From Alkaliphilus oremlandii OhILAs (lineage in GTDB: Bacteria; Bacillota; Clostridia; Peptostreptococcales; Natronincolaceae), in contig NC_009922.1 in NCBI RefSeq assembly GCF_000018325.1, forward strand, positions 1,798,001 to 1,862,000: 64,000 nt of DNA, written 5' to 3'. The notes under the pieces were generated by a model. The model had not been told where the DNA came from. It saw nothing but the letters and a program-made list of their open reading frames with translations, and ran no database searches. The translations under genes were made by a program, and so were the position numbers. Shown here in pieces: positions 34,541-43,595 of this stretch (the first letter of the stretch is position 1; the number at the start of each line of letters is the position of its first letter).

Positions 34541-35227
34541 TTAAAAATTCTTTATTAGTCCTTCCAATTCTTCCTTCGTAAGATCACGCCACTGGCCTAT
34601 TTCTAAACCTTTTAACTTCACATTCATTATCCGTATTCGCTGAAGCTTTACTACCTTATATCCAAAGACTTGACACATTCTTCTTATTTGTCGATTTAAC
34701 CCTTGGGTCAGTATAATCCGAAATACCGTATCATTGATCTTCGTCACTTTACAGGGCTTCGTTTTTGTTCCTAATATCTTCACGCCGGAAGACATCCCTT
34801 TAATAAATTCAGGAGTGATGGGCTTATTCACCGTTACGATGTATTCCTTTTCATGATTATTTTCTGCGCGCAAAATCTTGTTGACAATATCCCCATCATT
34901 AGTTAAAAGAATTAGTCCTTGTGAGTCCTTGTCCAATCTTCCGATGGGGAATATCCGCTCCTTATGATGAACAAAGTCTACAATATTCCCCTTTACATGT
35001 TTTTCAGTTGTGCAGGTTATGCCCACAGGTTTATTTAAGGCAATGTAAACAGGCTTTCTTTTTTGACCAATGGGCTTATGATCTACAAAGACAGCATCTC
35101 CCGGCGAGACATCGCTTCCCAGCTCAGCAACAATTCCATTAATCGTAACTCTCTTATCTATAATCCATTGGTCTGCCTCTCTTCTAGAGCAGATCCCTGT
35201 TTCACTGATGTATTTATTAATTCTCAT
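34541..35227 (-). CDS. RluB/RluE/RluF-family 23S rRNA pseudouridine synthase
   Basis: This RNA-modifying enzyme isomerises uridine to pseudouridine, probably in 23S rRNA. The 228-aa protein has an N-terminal S4 RNA-binding domain (residues 1-60), the catalytic motif G-R-L-D-K-D-S-Q-G-L (Asp near residue 100) and a C-terminal R-Q-I-R-R-M-C motif near 184. The length and motif resemble RluF, but the exact target uridine cannot be read from sequence. It lies 19 bp downstream of the GerMN gene. Confidence 0.88.
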   Translation of the reverse strand: MRINKYISETGICSRREADQWIIDKRVTINGIVAELGSDVSPGDAVFVDHKPIGQKRKPVYIALNKPVGITCTTEKHVKGNIVDFVHHKERIFPIGRLDKDSQGLILLTNDGDIVNKILRAENNHEKEYIVTVNKPITPEFIKGMSSGVKILGTKTKPCKVTKINDTVFRIILTQGLNRQIRRMCQVFGYKVVKLQRIRIMNVKLKGLEIGQWRDLTKEELEGLIKNF

Positions 35228-35246
35228 GGGTTCGTTCCTTTCCTAG

Positions 35247-36140
35247 CTACCTTTCTGCGTTGGCGATATTTGAAATATTGTCAAAAACAATCTTCCATTC
35301 TCCATAATAATTCTTTAGGTAAAACTTTTGATTGCTATAATAAGACCTTTTTCCTAAGCCATCGATCTCACTGTATTCTAAGGTAACCACTTTTGAATCT
35401 TCTTCATCGGTCATTTCGTAAGTGTATATATTAAATTTATATATATTTCGCTGTTTCTGGTAATGGTAAAACATTGAATAATCTAAATCGATATGGGCTG
35501 GTTTATAGATAAGATCATAGGCTTCTCTATAACTTCCAGATTCAATGAAAGAAAAATAGTTTTTAACCACCTCAATTGGGTTTTGAATAGAGTTATGAAC
35601 CAATTTTAAGTTTTGTCTATAGGTGTTATCCAAAGGCATATATCGATGTAAAATGCCTTCTTCCCCGTCTATCATAATCTTAACATTTTTCACGGTTTTC
35701 AGCTCCGTCAGTGAATTTACGATAGAATAAATGGTTAAAATTTCACTATTCCCACTAAAATCCGTCTCGGTTTTTAGCTCTTTTGATAAATCGATATAGA
35801 TGGTATCTTCTTTATAAACGATGGCATTAATTTTAACACCGCTGGGAATAGAAGGAGCATTTTGATCAGATACCGGCCCTTTAATCAGTTCCTTTAAGAT
35901 CAATTCTTCTTTTTTTTCTATGGTTTGTTCAATCACTCTGTTTTCTCTCACTAGGTATTGTCTACCTTTATTGGGAAAATACAGTGTAACCAATTCTACT
36001 TTTTTTTCAAGAACGGGAGCGATCTCCATATTTAAATTACTGTTTTTCTGATTATCATCTCTATTCAATCGGTATATGCTAAGGGCGGTTATAAATAAAA
36101 TCATACCGAATATCATAATATGCGTAATGTTTTTCTTCAT
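35247..36140 (-). CDS. GerMN domain membrane protein
   Basis: This 297-aa protein has an N-terminal membrane anchor (residues 5-23) and an extracellular GerMN domain (about 45-165). An NTF2-like C-terminal domain (about 185-295) contains V-V-K-N-Y-F-S-F-I-E-S-G-S-Y-R-E-A-Y. GerMN domains occur in spore germination protein GerM and in lipoproteins such as LpqB that work with sensor kinases. Its position 12 bp after a sensor kinase is therefore suggestive of a signalling accessory role. No lipobox cysteine is visible. Confidence 0.8.
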   Translation of the reverse strand: MKKNITHIMIFGMILFITALSIYRLNRDDNQKNSNLNMEIAPVLEKKVELVTLYFPNKGRQYLVRENRVIEQTIEKKEELILKELIKGPVSDQNAPSIPSGVKINAIVYKEDTIYIDLSKELKTETDFSGNSEILTIYSIVNSLTELKTVKNVKIMIDGEEGILHRYMPLDNTYRQNLKLVHNSIQNPIEVVKNYFSFIESGSYREAYDLIYKPAHIDLDYSMFYHYQKQRNIYKFNIYTYEMTDEEDSKVVTLEYSEIDGLGKRSYYSNQKFYLKNYYGEWKIVFDNISNIANAER

Positions 36141-36152
36141 ACAACCCCTCCA

Positions 36153-37526
36153 TTAATTCTTATCTCCTAGCATATATTCAATCGGTAATTTTACATAGAA
36201 TGTTGTCCCCTCATTTACTACGCTTTCTACCTCTATGGTTCCTTGATGCAGGCTAATCACTTGTTGTGAAATGGTTAGCCCCAAGCCCGTTCCGCCAGTT
36301 TCCCTAGATCTCGCACTATCCACTCGATAAAATCGTTCAAATAGATGTGGTATATTTTCTTCTGCTATTCCAATTCCCGTATCACTAATTTTAATAACGG
36401 CATAGTTTCCCTTTTTAAATAAGCCTATTTCGATTTTACCGTTATTCTCTGTATATTTTACAGCATTATAAATGATATTGGTCAATGCTTGGTGTATTTT
36501 ATCTTGATCTACATAGATCTGAATTTTTTCCCATTGTCCAAAAATAATTTCGATATTTTTTTCATGAGCCAGAGGTTTAATGGAATTAACCACCTTTTCA
36601 ATTAGATAGTTCAAATACGTCAGCTTATAGTCAATACTGAGTTTTTCTTCATCCATATCCACCAGATTTAATAAACTGTCTATAATTTTAGTTAACCGGT
36701 TGATTTCCGAATCGATATCCTTTAAAAATTCTTTGTAAATTGAAACATCAACCTCTGGTTGAATTAAAAGAGATTCTGATAGCAGCTTCATGGAGCTTAA
36801 AGGTGTTTTGAGCTCGTGGGAAACATTGCCTACAAATTCTCTTCTCTGCTCTTCAATATGACTCAGCTTTGTATTCATAAAATTATAGGCTTTAGCCAGT
36901 TGACTAATTTCATTTTCCCCGCTGATGATAACTTTTTCGTTTAATTTTCCATGTGCAGCATTTTGCATAACTTGTGTTAAGCGCTTGATGGGCTCCGATA
37001 TGGAGTTTGCGACTCTTAAGGTAGTAGCTACAATTGCTAAAAGAACAAGGGTGGAAATAAGTATCAGTTTATCTCGAATGGCACCTATTTCACCGTAACA
37101 ATGGGCAAGTGATGTCGATAGTAAGACCGCACCTACAGTATTGCCATCCCGATGAATTGGTACAGCCGTATACATGGTATCCCCATACTTATCCAACCAG
37201 TATTCACCAGTTATGGACATACCCTTTAAAGCATCTGATACCTCTTTTTGATTGATTATTCTTAGCCGTAATTCATGAAAGGAATCAAATATTACTTTTT
37301 TTTGCAAGTCGATAATGAGGATTCTACCTTTAAATTCAGTCGCTATTTTTTGTAGTATGGACTCTAAATCAATATCATTTATTTGCATCCTCTTATTATG
37401 ACCATCCTCTAATTCAGCAGATACGATATTAGAAATAATACTGGCTTGACTTAAAGTGCTTTCAATCCGTCCGTTGATCAAATTGTTTTTAATGGAATCG
37501 TGAACAAAAACATTGATTATCAGCAA
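36153..37526 (-). CDS. sensor histidine kinase (HAMP, HisKA, HATPase)
   Basis: This membrane-bound kinase partners the OmpR-type regulator upstream. The product of the first canonical start (TTG at 37526) has 457 aa. It shows an extracytoplasmic sensory region, a second transmembrane helix near 155-175, HAMP, the phosphoacceptor S-H-E-L-K-T-P-L motif near 240, and ATPase N, G1 and G2 boxes (D-T-G-I-G, G-G-T-G-L-G-L). The reading frame stays open 23 codons further to 37595 and encodes the rest of the first transmembrane helix. The real protein therefore probably begins there with a rare start codon, overlapping the regulator gene by a few bases. The signal is unknown. Confidence 0.88.
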   Translation of the reverse strand: MLIINVFVHDSIKNNLINGRIESTLSQASIISNIVSAELEDGHNKRMQINDIDLESILQKIATEFKGRILIIDLQKKVIFDSFHELRLRIINQKEVSDALKGMSITGEYWLDKYGDTMYTAVPIHRDGNTVGAVLLSTSLAHCYGEIGAIRDKLILISTLVLLAIVATTLRVANSISEPIKRLTQVMQNAAHGKLNEKVIISGENEISQLAKAYNFMNTKLSHIEEQRREFVGNVSHELKTPLSSMKLLSESLLIQPEVDVSIYKEFLKDIDSEINRLTKIIDSLLNLVDMDEEKLSIDYKLTYLNYLIEKVVNSIKPLAHEKNIEIIFGQWEKIQIYVDQDKIHQALTNIIYNAVKYTENNGKIEIGLFKKGNYAVIKISDTGIGIAEENIPHLFERFYRVDSARSRETGGTGLGLTISQQVISLHQGTIEVESVVNEGTTFYVKLPIEYMLGDKN

Positions 37527-37587
37527 TGCACAAACTACTAATAAAATATACGACAGTATGAGTTTCCATTTGATCCCATAAAAGTCA

Positions 37588-38277
37588 CTATTTATTCCTA
37601 AAATAATACCCCACTCCCCACTTTGTAAGTATATACTCTGGGTTGCTTGAATTAATTTCTATTTTTTCTCTTAATCTTCGAATATGAACATCAACTGTAC
37701 GTAAATCACCAAAGTATTCATAGCCCCAAATGATCTCCAACAATTCTTCTCTGCTATAGATCTTTCCAGGATTAGAAGCCAATAGCAGCAGAAGATCGAA
37801 CTCTTTCGCAGTAAGATTCACTTCTTCTCCCTTTAAGCTTACTTTCCTGCCCAGTGTATTAATTTTAAAGTCATCAATTTTAATGACTCTCTCTTCAATG
37901 GGCTTGTCTGAACTTTGGTATCTTCTTAAGACCGCTTTAATTCTAGCCTTTAATTCTAAGATATTAAAAGGCTTTGTTAGATAATCATCTGCACCGTATT
38001 CTAATCCTAAGATCTTGCTCATATCCTCCCCTTTTGCCGTCAACATGATAATTGGCGTTTGTGAATTTAATCTTATTTGTTGACAAACTTGGAGTCCATC
38101 GATTTTCGGAAGCATTAAATCTAGCAATATCAAATCCGCATTTGCTATTTTTGCTTTCTCTAAAGCCTCTTCTCCATCAAATGCCGTTAGTATTTCATAT
38201 CCATCCTGCTCTAGGCTATACTTCAAGCCTTTTACTAATAAGGGTTCATCATCTACAATTAAAATTTTATATCCCAT
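37588..38277 (-). CDS. OmpR/PhoB-family response regulator
   Basis: This is the cytosolic DNA-binding partner of the adjacent kinase. The 229-aa protein has an N-terminal receiver domain with D9-D10, the phosphorylation site Asp53 (L-L-D-L-M-L-P) and Lys near 103 (T-K-P-F). A C-terminal winged helix ends V-D-V-H-I-R-R-L-R-E-K-I and Y-I-L-T-K-W-G-V-G-Y. It resembles PhoP/WalR-type regulators. It lies 41 bp after selB. Confidence 0.93.
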   Translation of the reverse strand: MGYKILIVDDEPLLVKGLKYSLEQDGYEILTAFDGEEALEKAKIANADLILLDLMLPKIDGLQVCQQIRLNSQTPIIMLTAKGEDMSKILGLEYGADDYLTKPFNILELKARIKAVLRRYQSSDKPIEERVIKIDDFKINTLGRKVSLKGEEVNLTAKEFDLLLLLASNPGKIYSREELLEIIWGYEYFGDLRTVDVHIRRLREKIEINSSNPEYILTKWGVGYYFRNK

Positions 38278-38318
38278 TTTTCGACCTCGTTTCCTAACCT
38301 AATGTATTGTTGTTTCAG

Positions 38319-40214
38319 TTAATATAAAATTCGCTTCTCATCAATTCGTTTTGTAAACTTTATATTATCTAGATGCTCCAATAAAGCAACTGCGTATTTT
38401 CTACTTGTATTCAATATATCTCTAAATTCCGAAAGGCTAATGCTCCCATTTTTATCGATGTATTTTACCAGTTCACGTTTTGCATTTTCATAGGAATCTA
38501 TATGAAGAATTACCTCATCATTCAGCTTAATTAAAACTTGTCCTAGAATCGCACCGAAAACCTGCTCAACCTCCTCTTTTTTAAAACCAATGGTCTGAAC
38601 AATATCTTCAAACCGAGGTGTTGAATAAGGGTCTTCTAAATAGATTTTTTCTAGATGATTTTTAATATCTTCATGGACCTTGCTAAATATAATATTAAAG
38701 TCATATAATGCAATAAATTTTTCTTCAACTTTTATAATTTTATTTTCCACCAACAGATTGAATAAAATATCAATCACTTTACTCTTATTTTTAGGAAATA
38801 ACTTGCTTCTAGCCTCTTCTTTCATCATCCCCGGCTTTAGAGGGTTCTCTGCATGATATCCATCTAAAATACGAATTAACTCATTTTTAATTTTTTCATA
38901 ATATTTTATATGAATCACATGATCCGGTCCTAGCATAACAACTTTATTCTGAAGAATTAAATCTTCCACCACTTGCTTTAGTGTATCTAATTGTAGGGAC
39001 ATGAACTTTGCTATATTCCATAACTCTGGAAATTCATTGCTATGAATATCGATTTGCTTTTCTACAATTTCATCTTGTTTTCCTGCTTCTCTCGTCGCTA
39101 AATCCTCCATTACATTCTCATCAAATCTTTTATGCTTCTTAGGATTTCCATCAATTACAATTGCACCACCGATTGTTTCCATTGGAGAATACCATCGAAC
39201 GATCATATGATCCCCTTTTTTTACAGCGCCAGGAGTCTCCAATCTAAATTGAACATAAATTTTTTGTCCCGATACACCCTGTTCTTCATTCAATAAAGTC
39301 ACCCTTGCAAATGTTTCTGAGGATCCATAATATAATCTCACACGATCGCGATTCTTGAGTGGCCTTTCTAAGTCCTTTAATAGCTTCAGTGTTGCATCGA
39401 TCATCATGGTCGGCTCCATAGAATTCACTTGTGCCAGTACTTCGCCTCTTTCTATCTCTTCTTTTTTGATATTAGCCAAATTAATCGCTACCCGTTGTCC
39501 TGCATAAGCTGTATCCACAGATTTCCCATGTACCTGAATATTTCTGATACGGACTTTGATTTTTTCTGGCAATATCTCTATGGTATCCTCTACGGAAACC
39601 TTTCCTTCCATGATCGTTCCAGTAACTACCGTACCAAAACCAGTAATCGTAAAAATTCGATCGATGGGCATTCTAAAAGGAGCACTAATGTCCCTGCTTT
39701 CTGTTTCATCTGTTAATTGATCAATTTTAAGGATTAATTCCTCGATCCCTACTCCTTTCACAGAATCCACTGAAATAATTTCTGTACCTTCTAAAAATGT
39801 ATCTTTCACCTTGTCTATAATGTCTAACTTTACCAACTCTACCCACTCATCATCTACTAGGGAAGCTTTCGTAATTACAATGATTCCTTTTTCGATTTTA
39901 AGTAAGGATAGAATATCCAGATGCTCCTTCGTTTGAGGCATTACGCCTTCATCCGCAGCGACAACGAGAAGAACAATATCCATGCCACTAACACCGGCAA
40001 GCATATTTCTAATAAATTTCTCATGACCGGGTACATCAATAATACCTGCTCTTTTACCGCTGGGAAGATCAAAATATGTAAAACCAAGTTCGATGGATAT
40101 CCCTCTCTTTTTTTCTTCATTGAGTCTATCGGTCTCACGACCTGTTAATGCTTTTATTAATGTTGTTTTTCCATGATCAATGTGACCCGAAGTACCAATT
40201 ACAATGTTTTTCAT
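38319..40214 (-). CDS. selB: selenocysteine-specific elongation factor SelB
   Basis: SelB delivers Sec-tRNA-Sec to the ribosome at UGA codons marked by a SECIS hairpin. The 631-aa protein has an EF-Tu-like GTPase domain (G-x-x-G-H-I-D-H-G-K-T, residues 7-17; D-V-P-G-H; T-K), two beta-barrel domains and domain 3. A series of winged helices follows (about 380-631) that would bind the SECIS RNA. It starts 15 bp after selA with GGGGG upstream. It should act with selC at 33703-33799 and with the UGA codon in selD. Confidence 0.96.
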   Translation of the reverse strand: MKNIVIGTSGHIDHGKTTLIKALTGRETDRLNEEKKRGISIELGFTYFDLPSGKRAGIIDVPGHEKFIRNMLAGVSGMDIVLLVVAADEGVMPQTKEHLDILSLLKIEKGIIVITKASLVDDEWVELVKLDIIDKVKDTFLEGTEIISVDSVKGVGIEELILKIDQLTDETESRDISAPFRMPIDRIFTITGFGTVVTGTIMEGKVSVEDTIEILPEKIKVRIRNIQVHGKSVDTAYAGQRVAINLANIKKEEIERGEVLAQVNSMEPTMMIDATLKLLKDLERPLKNRDRVRLYYGSSETFARVTLLNEEQGVSGQKIYVQFRLETPGAVKKGDHMIVRWYSPMETIGGAIVIDGNPKKHKRFDENVMEDLATREAGKQDEIVEKQIDIHSNEFPELWNIAKFMSLQLDTLKQVVEDLILQNKVVMLGPDHVIHIKYYEKIKNELIRILDGYHAENPLKPGMMKEEARSKLFPKNKSKVIDILFNLLVENKIIKVEEKFIALYDFNIIFSKVHEDIKNHLEKIYLEDPYSTPRFEDIVQTIGFKKEEVEQVFGAILGQVLIKLNDEVILHIDSYENAKRELVKYIDKNGSISLSEFRDILNTSRKYAVALLEHLDNIKFTKRIDEKRILY

Positions 40215-40229
40215 GTTGAATAAAGCCCC

Positions 40230-41633
40230 CTATTGAATAACTTCATTGAATGCTTGTACTATAATTTCGTATTGTTCTGGTTTAATTGTGCGTAAATCTA
40301 TGATAACTTTGTTATCTCTTACCCTTGAGAAAATAGGCGTTCGATATTTTCTCAGTCTGTTTTCTAATTTCGATGTAGAGATCGATTTACTTTCGATTTC
40401 AATTACATAGGTCGATAATTTTTCCAAAGGTAACGAACCACCGCCAACTTCAGAATAATCTTTAGCGATACCAGCTACCACATCTAATTTTTCTGATACT
40501 ATCATCGAGTGCAAAACTTTTGCTCTTTCATATATGGATTCAGCAGTTTCTGTTAACATTTTCAAGGTAGGTATTTTTTGGAGTGCCATTTCCTCATCTA
40601 AATATAGCTTTAAAGTCGCTTCTAAAGCTGCCATAGTTAACTTATCTACTCGAAACGCTCTCGTTAGAGGATTCTGCTTCATCTGATCGATATACAGTTT
40701 TTTCCCGACAATAATGCCTGCTTGTGGTCCCCCTAATAGTTTGTCCCCACTGAAAGTGACAATATCTACACCCGATGAAACACTTTCCTGGACTGTAGGT
40801 TCATAGGATAAGCCATACTTTTGTAAATCTATTAACACGCCGCTACCGATATCCTCGATCACTGGGATATTATATTTTCTGCCCATATTTACTAATTCTT
40901 TAACTTCCACACTTTCTGTAAATCCTAATATTTTATAATTGCTTGTATGAACTTTTAAGAAAGCTGCTGTATCTTCACTGACTGCATTCTCGTAATCTTT
41001 TAAATGAGTTTTGTTCGTCGTACCGATATCTACCAGCTTTGCTCCGCTTTGTGCCATTACATCTGGAACCCTAAAGGAGCCTCCGATTTCTACCATTTCC
41101 CCACGGGACAAAATGACTTCTTTGTCCTTGGCCATCGTGCTTAATACCAGCATAACAGCAGCAGCATTATTATTTACAACCAACGCATCTTCTGCACCAG
41201 TTATAAATTTAATTATCTCAGAAACGTGATTGTATCTACTGCCACGTTTACCTTCAGTTACATCTATTTCCAATGTAGAATATCCTGAAGCTACATCCCA
41301 TACCTGTTCTTTAATAGACTCACTCAAAAGGGATCTCCCTAGATTGGTATGAAGCACCGTTCCTGTTCCATTGATGACCTCCCTTAAATTCATATCCATA
41401 AAGTTGTAACAATTTTTTATAATCTTACGAATAATTTCTTCTATGTCGATTTCAAAATCTATAATTTGGGACTCATTCAGCATTAATATATTTTTTCTGT
41501 ATTCTTCGATCATTTGTCGTATCTCTTTTACAACTACACTGCGTGGAATCACACCGATTAACGATATAATCGCTTCATTATTCAGCAACTGATCTACGGA
41601 AGGTAGCATGCTAAAAATTTTTCCCTTATTCAT
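40230..41633 (-). CDS. selA: L-seryl-tRNA(Sec) selenium transferase
   Basis: This decameric PLP enzyme converts Ser-tRNA-Sec to Sec-tRNA-Sec using selenophosphate. The 467-aa protein has the G-T-G-T-V-L-H-T-N-L-G-R-S region near residue 87 and the PLP lysine in F-S-G-D-K-L-L-G-G-P-Q-A-G near 290. I place the start at the ATG at 41633, ten bases after AGGAG; a TTG three bases upstream or a GTG at 41642 are alternatives. It is the first gene of the selA-selB series. Confidence 0.95.
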   Translation of the reverse strand: MNKGKIFSMLPSVDQLLNNEAIISLIGVIPRSVVVKEIRQMIEEYRKNILMLNESQIIDFEIDIEEIIRKIIKNCYNFMDMNLREVINGTGTVLHTNLGRSLLSESIKEQVWDVASGYSTLEIDVTEGKRGSRYNHVSEIIKFITGAEDALVVNNNAAAVMLVLSTMAKDKEVILSRGEMVEIGGSFRVPDVMAQSGAKLVDIGTTNKTHLKDYENAVSEDTAAFLKVHTSNYKILGFTESVEVKELVNMGRKYNIPVIEDIGSGVLIDLQKYGLSYEPTVQESVSSGVDIVTFSGDKLLGGPQAGIIVGKKLYIDQMKQNPLTRAFRVDKLTMAALEATLKLYLDEEMALQKIPTLKMLTETAESIYERAKVLHSMIVSEKLDVVAGIAKDYSEVGGGSLPLEKLSTYVIEIESKSISTSKLENRLRKYRTPIFSRVRDNKVIIDLRTIKPEQYEIIVQAFNEVIQ

Positions 41634-42149
41634 CAATGACACACTCCTAAAAGTAATATGTACTTATTCAAACCTCTAAATTTTTATAGCGTCCAATAAC
41701 ATTTAAATTATACCATATTTTTCATTATAATATACTAATTTAAAGCATATCGCAGATCCTTTCAATATTTTTCTGGCTCTCAATAATTCTGCTTTAAAAA
41801 TTTTGTAATAAATATTAAAAGTTTTTTATAAATAACTGTTTTAATTTTCTCATTATTATGATAACATGTATTTAAATTAAAAATGTATTAGATATTTGTA
41901 ACAACCATTTATTATTTCCGTAACATTTATTTCTTATTTATGTAAAATACATTGGCGCTGAGGGGGAGGATATCCTTAAGGATGATATTATTCAGAATTT
42001 AAAGAATTATCTTTTAAGTCTAAATAGTTTAGGAAATTAATATAGACTCGATATTATATTTTGATTTTATTTATGAAAGTAAATGGTTCATCACATTATA
42101 TCATGCATTTTTAATGATAATATCCTAATTATAACAAAGGGGGATTTTA
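41634..42149. other. 516-bp AT-rich divergent intergenic region (selA / symporter)
   Basis: No gene is visible. On the minus strand a TATAAT-like box (near 41705) precedes selA. Toward the symporter, the segment near 41954-41983 is the only GC-rich part: GGCGCTGAGGGGGAGG followed by the palindrome ATCCTTAAGGAT. I looked for a glycine riboswitch and found none of its conserved blocks. The symporter ribosome binding site is AAAGGGGG at 42136-42143. The length suggests an undefined regulatory leader. Confidence 0.5.
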
Positions 42150-43511
42150 ATGTTTGCATTATTAAATACAATAGGAGAAATTAACGGAATTATTAATGAT
42201 TTCGTTTGGGGTCCTTATATGTTAGTGTTAGTTGTTGGAACTGGTCTCTTATTTACTTTTAGAAGTGGATTCTTCCAAATTAGAAAATTTGGCTATACAA
42301 TGAAAAATACCGTCGTAAAAATGTTTGACAAAACAGAGGTTGGCGAAAATGAAATTACGCCTTTCCAAGCTGTTTCCACAGCTTTAGCAGCTACAGTAGG
42401 TACTGGTAATATCGCTGGTGTTGCTACAGCTATCTCTCTTGGTGGTCCTGGTGCCTTATTCTGGATGTGGTTTGCAGCTTTCTTCGGTATGATGACAAAG
42501 TTTGCTGAGGTAGTTCTTGCAATCCAATACCGTGAGAAAAATGCTGAAGGTGCTTGGGTTGGAGGACCTATGTACTATATTAAAAATGGTCTAAACATGA
42601 AATGGTTGGCTACTGTGTTTGCAGCATTAACTGCAATTGCTGGTTTTGGAATTGGTAATATGACTCAATCCAACTCTATTGCTTCTGCTCTTAGCGATAC
42701 ATTCTCTGTTCCGCCAATGGTTACAGGTGCTTTGCTAGCAGTTGCTACTGGACTAATTATCTTCGGTGGATTAAAGCGTATTGCTTCTGTTACTGAAATG
42801 CTTGTTCCTTTCATGGCTGCATTCTATATTGTTGGTGGTTTAGTAGTTGTACTTGCAAATGCAAGTCAAATTCCAGCTGCATTTGCAGAAATCTTCAGTA
42901 GTGCTTTCTCTGGTAGAGCTGCTGTTGGTGGTTTTGCAGGTTCAACAGTTATGGCAGCAATGAGATTCGGGGTTGCCCGTGGCGTATTTACAAACGAGGC
43001 TGGTCTTGGTTCTGCGCCAATCGCCCATGCGACTGCTAAAACAGACCACCCTGTACAACAAGGCCTATGGGGAGTTTTCGAAGTATTTATTGATACAATT
43101 GTAATCGCAAGTATTACAGGTCTAGCGATTTTAACTACTGGCGTATGGCAAGGAGGCGCAACTGGTGCTTCTTTAACAATTGCTGCATTTAATAGTGTTA
43201 TTCCTTTCGGTGGCGCTATCGTTGCAATCGGTATTCTATTATTTGCTTTCTCTACAATATTAGGTTGGTCCTTCTACGGAGAAAAAGCTATGGAATATTT
43301 ATTTGGACTAGGTGCTGTTAAGTTCTACAGAATGCTTTGGGTACCACTAGTATTCATTGGTTGTATCTCTAGCTTAGACCTTGTTTGGGGTATTGCAGAT
43401 ACATTGAACGGATTAATGATGATTCCAAACTTAGTCGGTTTATTAGCATTAAGTGGTGTTGTAATCAAGCTAACAAAAGAGTATTTCTCTGGTAAAGCAA
43501 CCAGTAAATAG
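42150..43511 (+). CDS. alanine/glycine:cation symporter (AgcS family)
   Basis: This sodium-coupled transporter imports alanine or glycine (AgcS/DAACS, TC 2.A.25). The 453-aa protein has about ten to eleven transmembrane helices. It shows the family signature P-F-Q-A-V-S-T-A-L-A-A-T-V-G-T-G-N-I-A-G near residue 70 and the G-V-F-T-N-E-A-G-L-G-S-A-P-I-A-H-A motif near 277. It is a single plus-strand gene between selA and selD, closed by a strong terminator. Confidence 0.93.
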   Translation: MFALLNTIGEINGIINDFVWGPYMLVLVVGTGLLFTFRSGFFQIRKFGYTMKNTVVKMFDKTEVGENEITPFQAVSTALAATVGTGNIAGVATAISLGGPGALFWMWFAAFFGMMTKFAEVVLAIQYREKNAEGAWVGGPMYYIKNGLNMKWLATVFAALTAIAGFGIGNMTQSNSIASALSDTFSVPPMVTGALLAVATGLIIFGGLKRIASVTEMLVPFMAAFYIVGGLVVVLANASQIPAAFAEIFSSAFSGRAAVGGFAGSTVMAAMRFGVARGVFTNEAGLGSAPIAHATAKTDHPVQQGLWGVFEVFIDTIVIASITGLAILTTGVWQGGATGASLTIAAFNSVIPFGGAIVAIGILLFAFSTILGWSFYGEKAMEYLFGLGAVKFYRMLWVPLVFIGCISSLDLVWGIADTLNGLMMIPNLVGLLALSGVVIKLTKEYFSGKATSK

Positions 43512-43531
43512 TTTTTAAATTAATTAAGTAT

Positions 43532-43568
43532 AAATAAAAAACGAGTATTGTATACTCGTTTTTTATTT
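43532..43568. terminator. bidirectional terminator between the symporter gene and selD
   Basis: A perfect 17-bp stem (AAATAAAAAACGAGTAT with its complement, loop TGT) has A/T-runs on both sides. It serves the plus-strand symporter gene and the converging selD. Confidence 0.93.
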
Positions 43569-43595
43569 ATGCCCTATATACAACAATAAAAGTTC

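Noticed and set aside
41634..42149. Glycine riboswitch before the alanine/glycine symporter
   Set aside because: None of the conserved glycine aptamer blocks could be found; only AT-rich sequence and one small palindrome are present.
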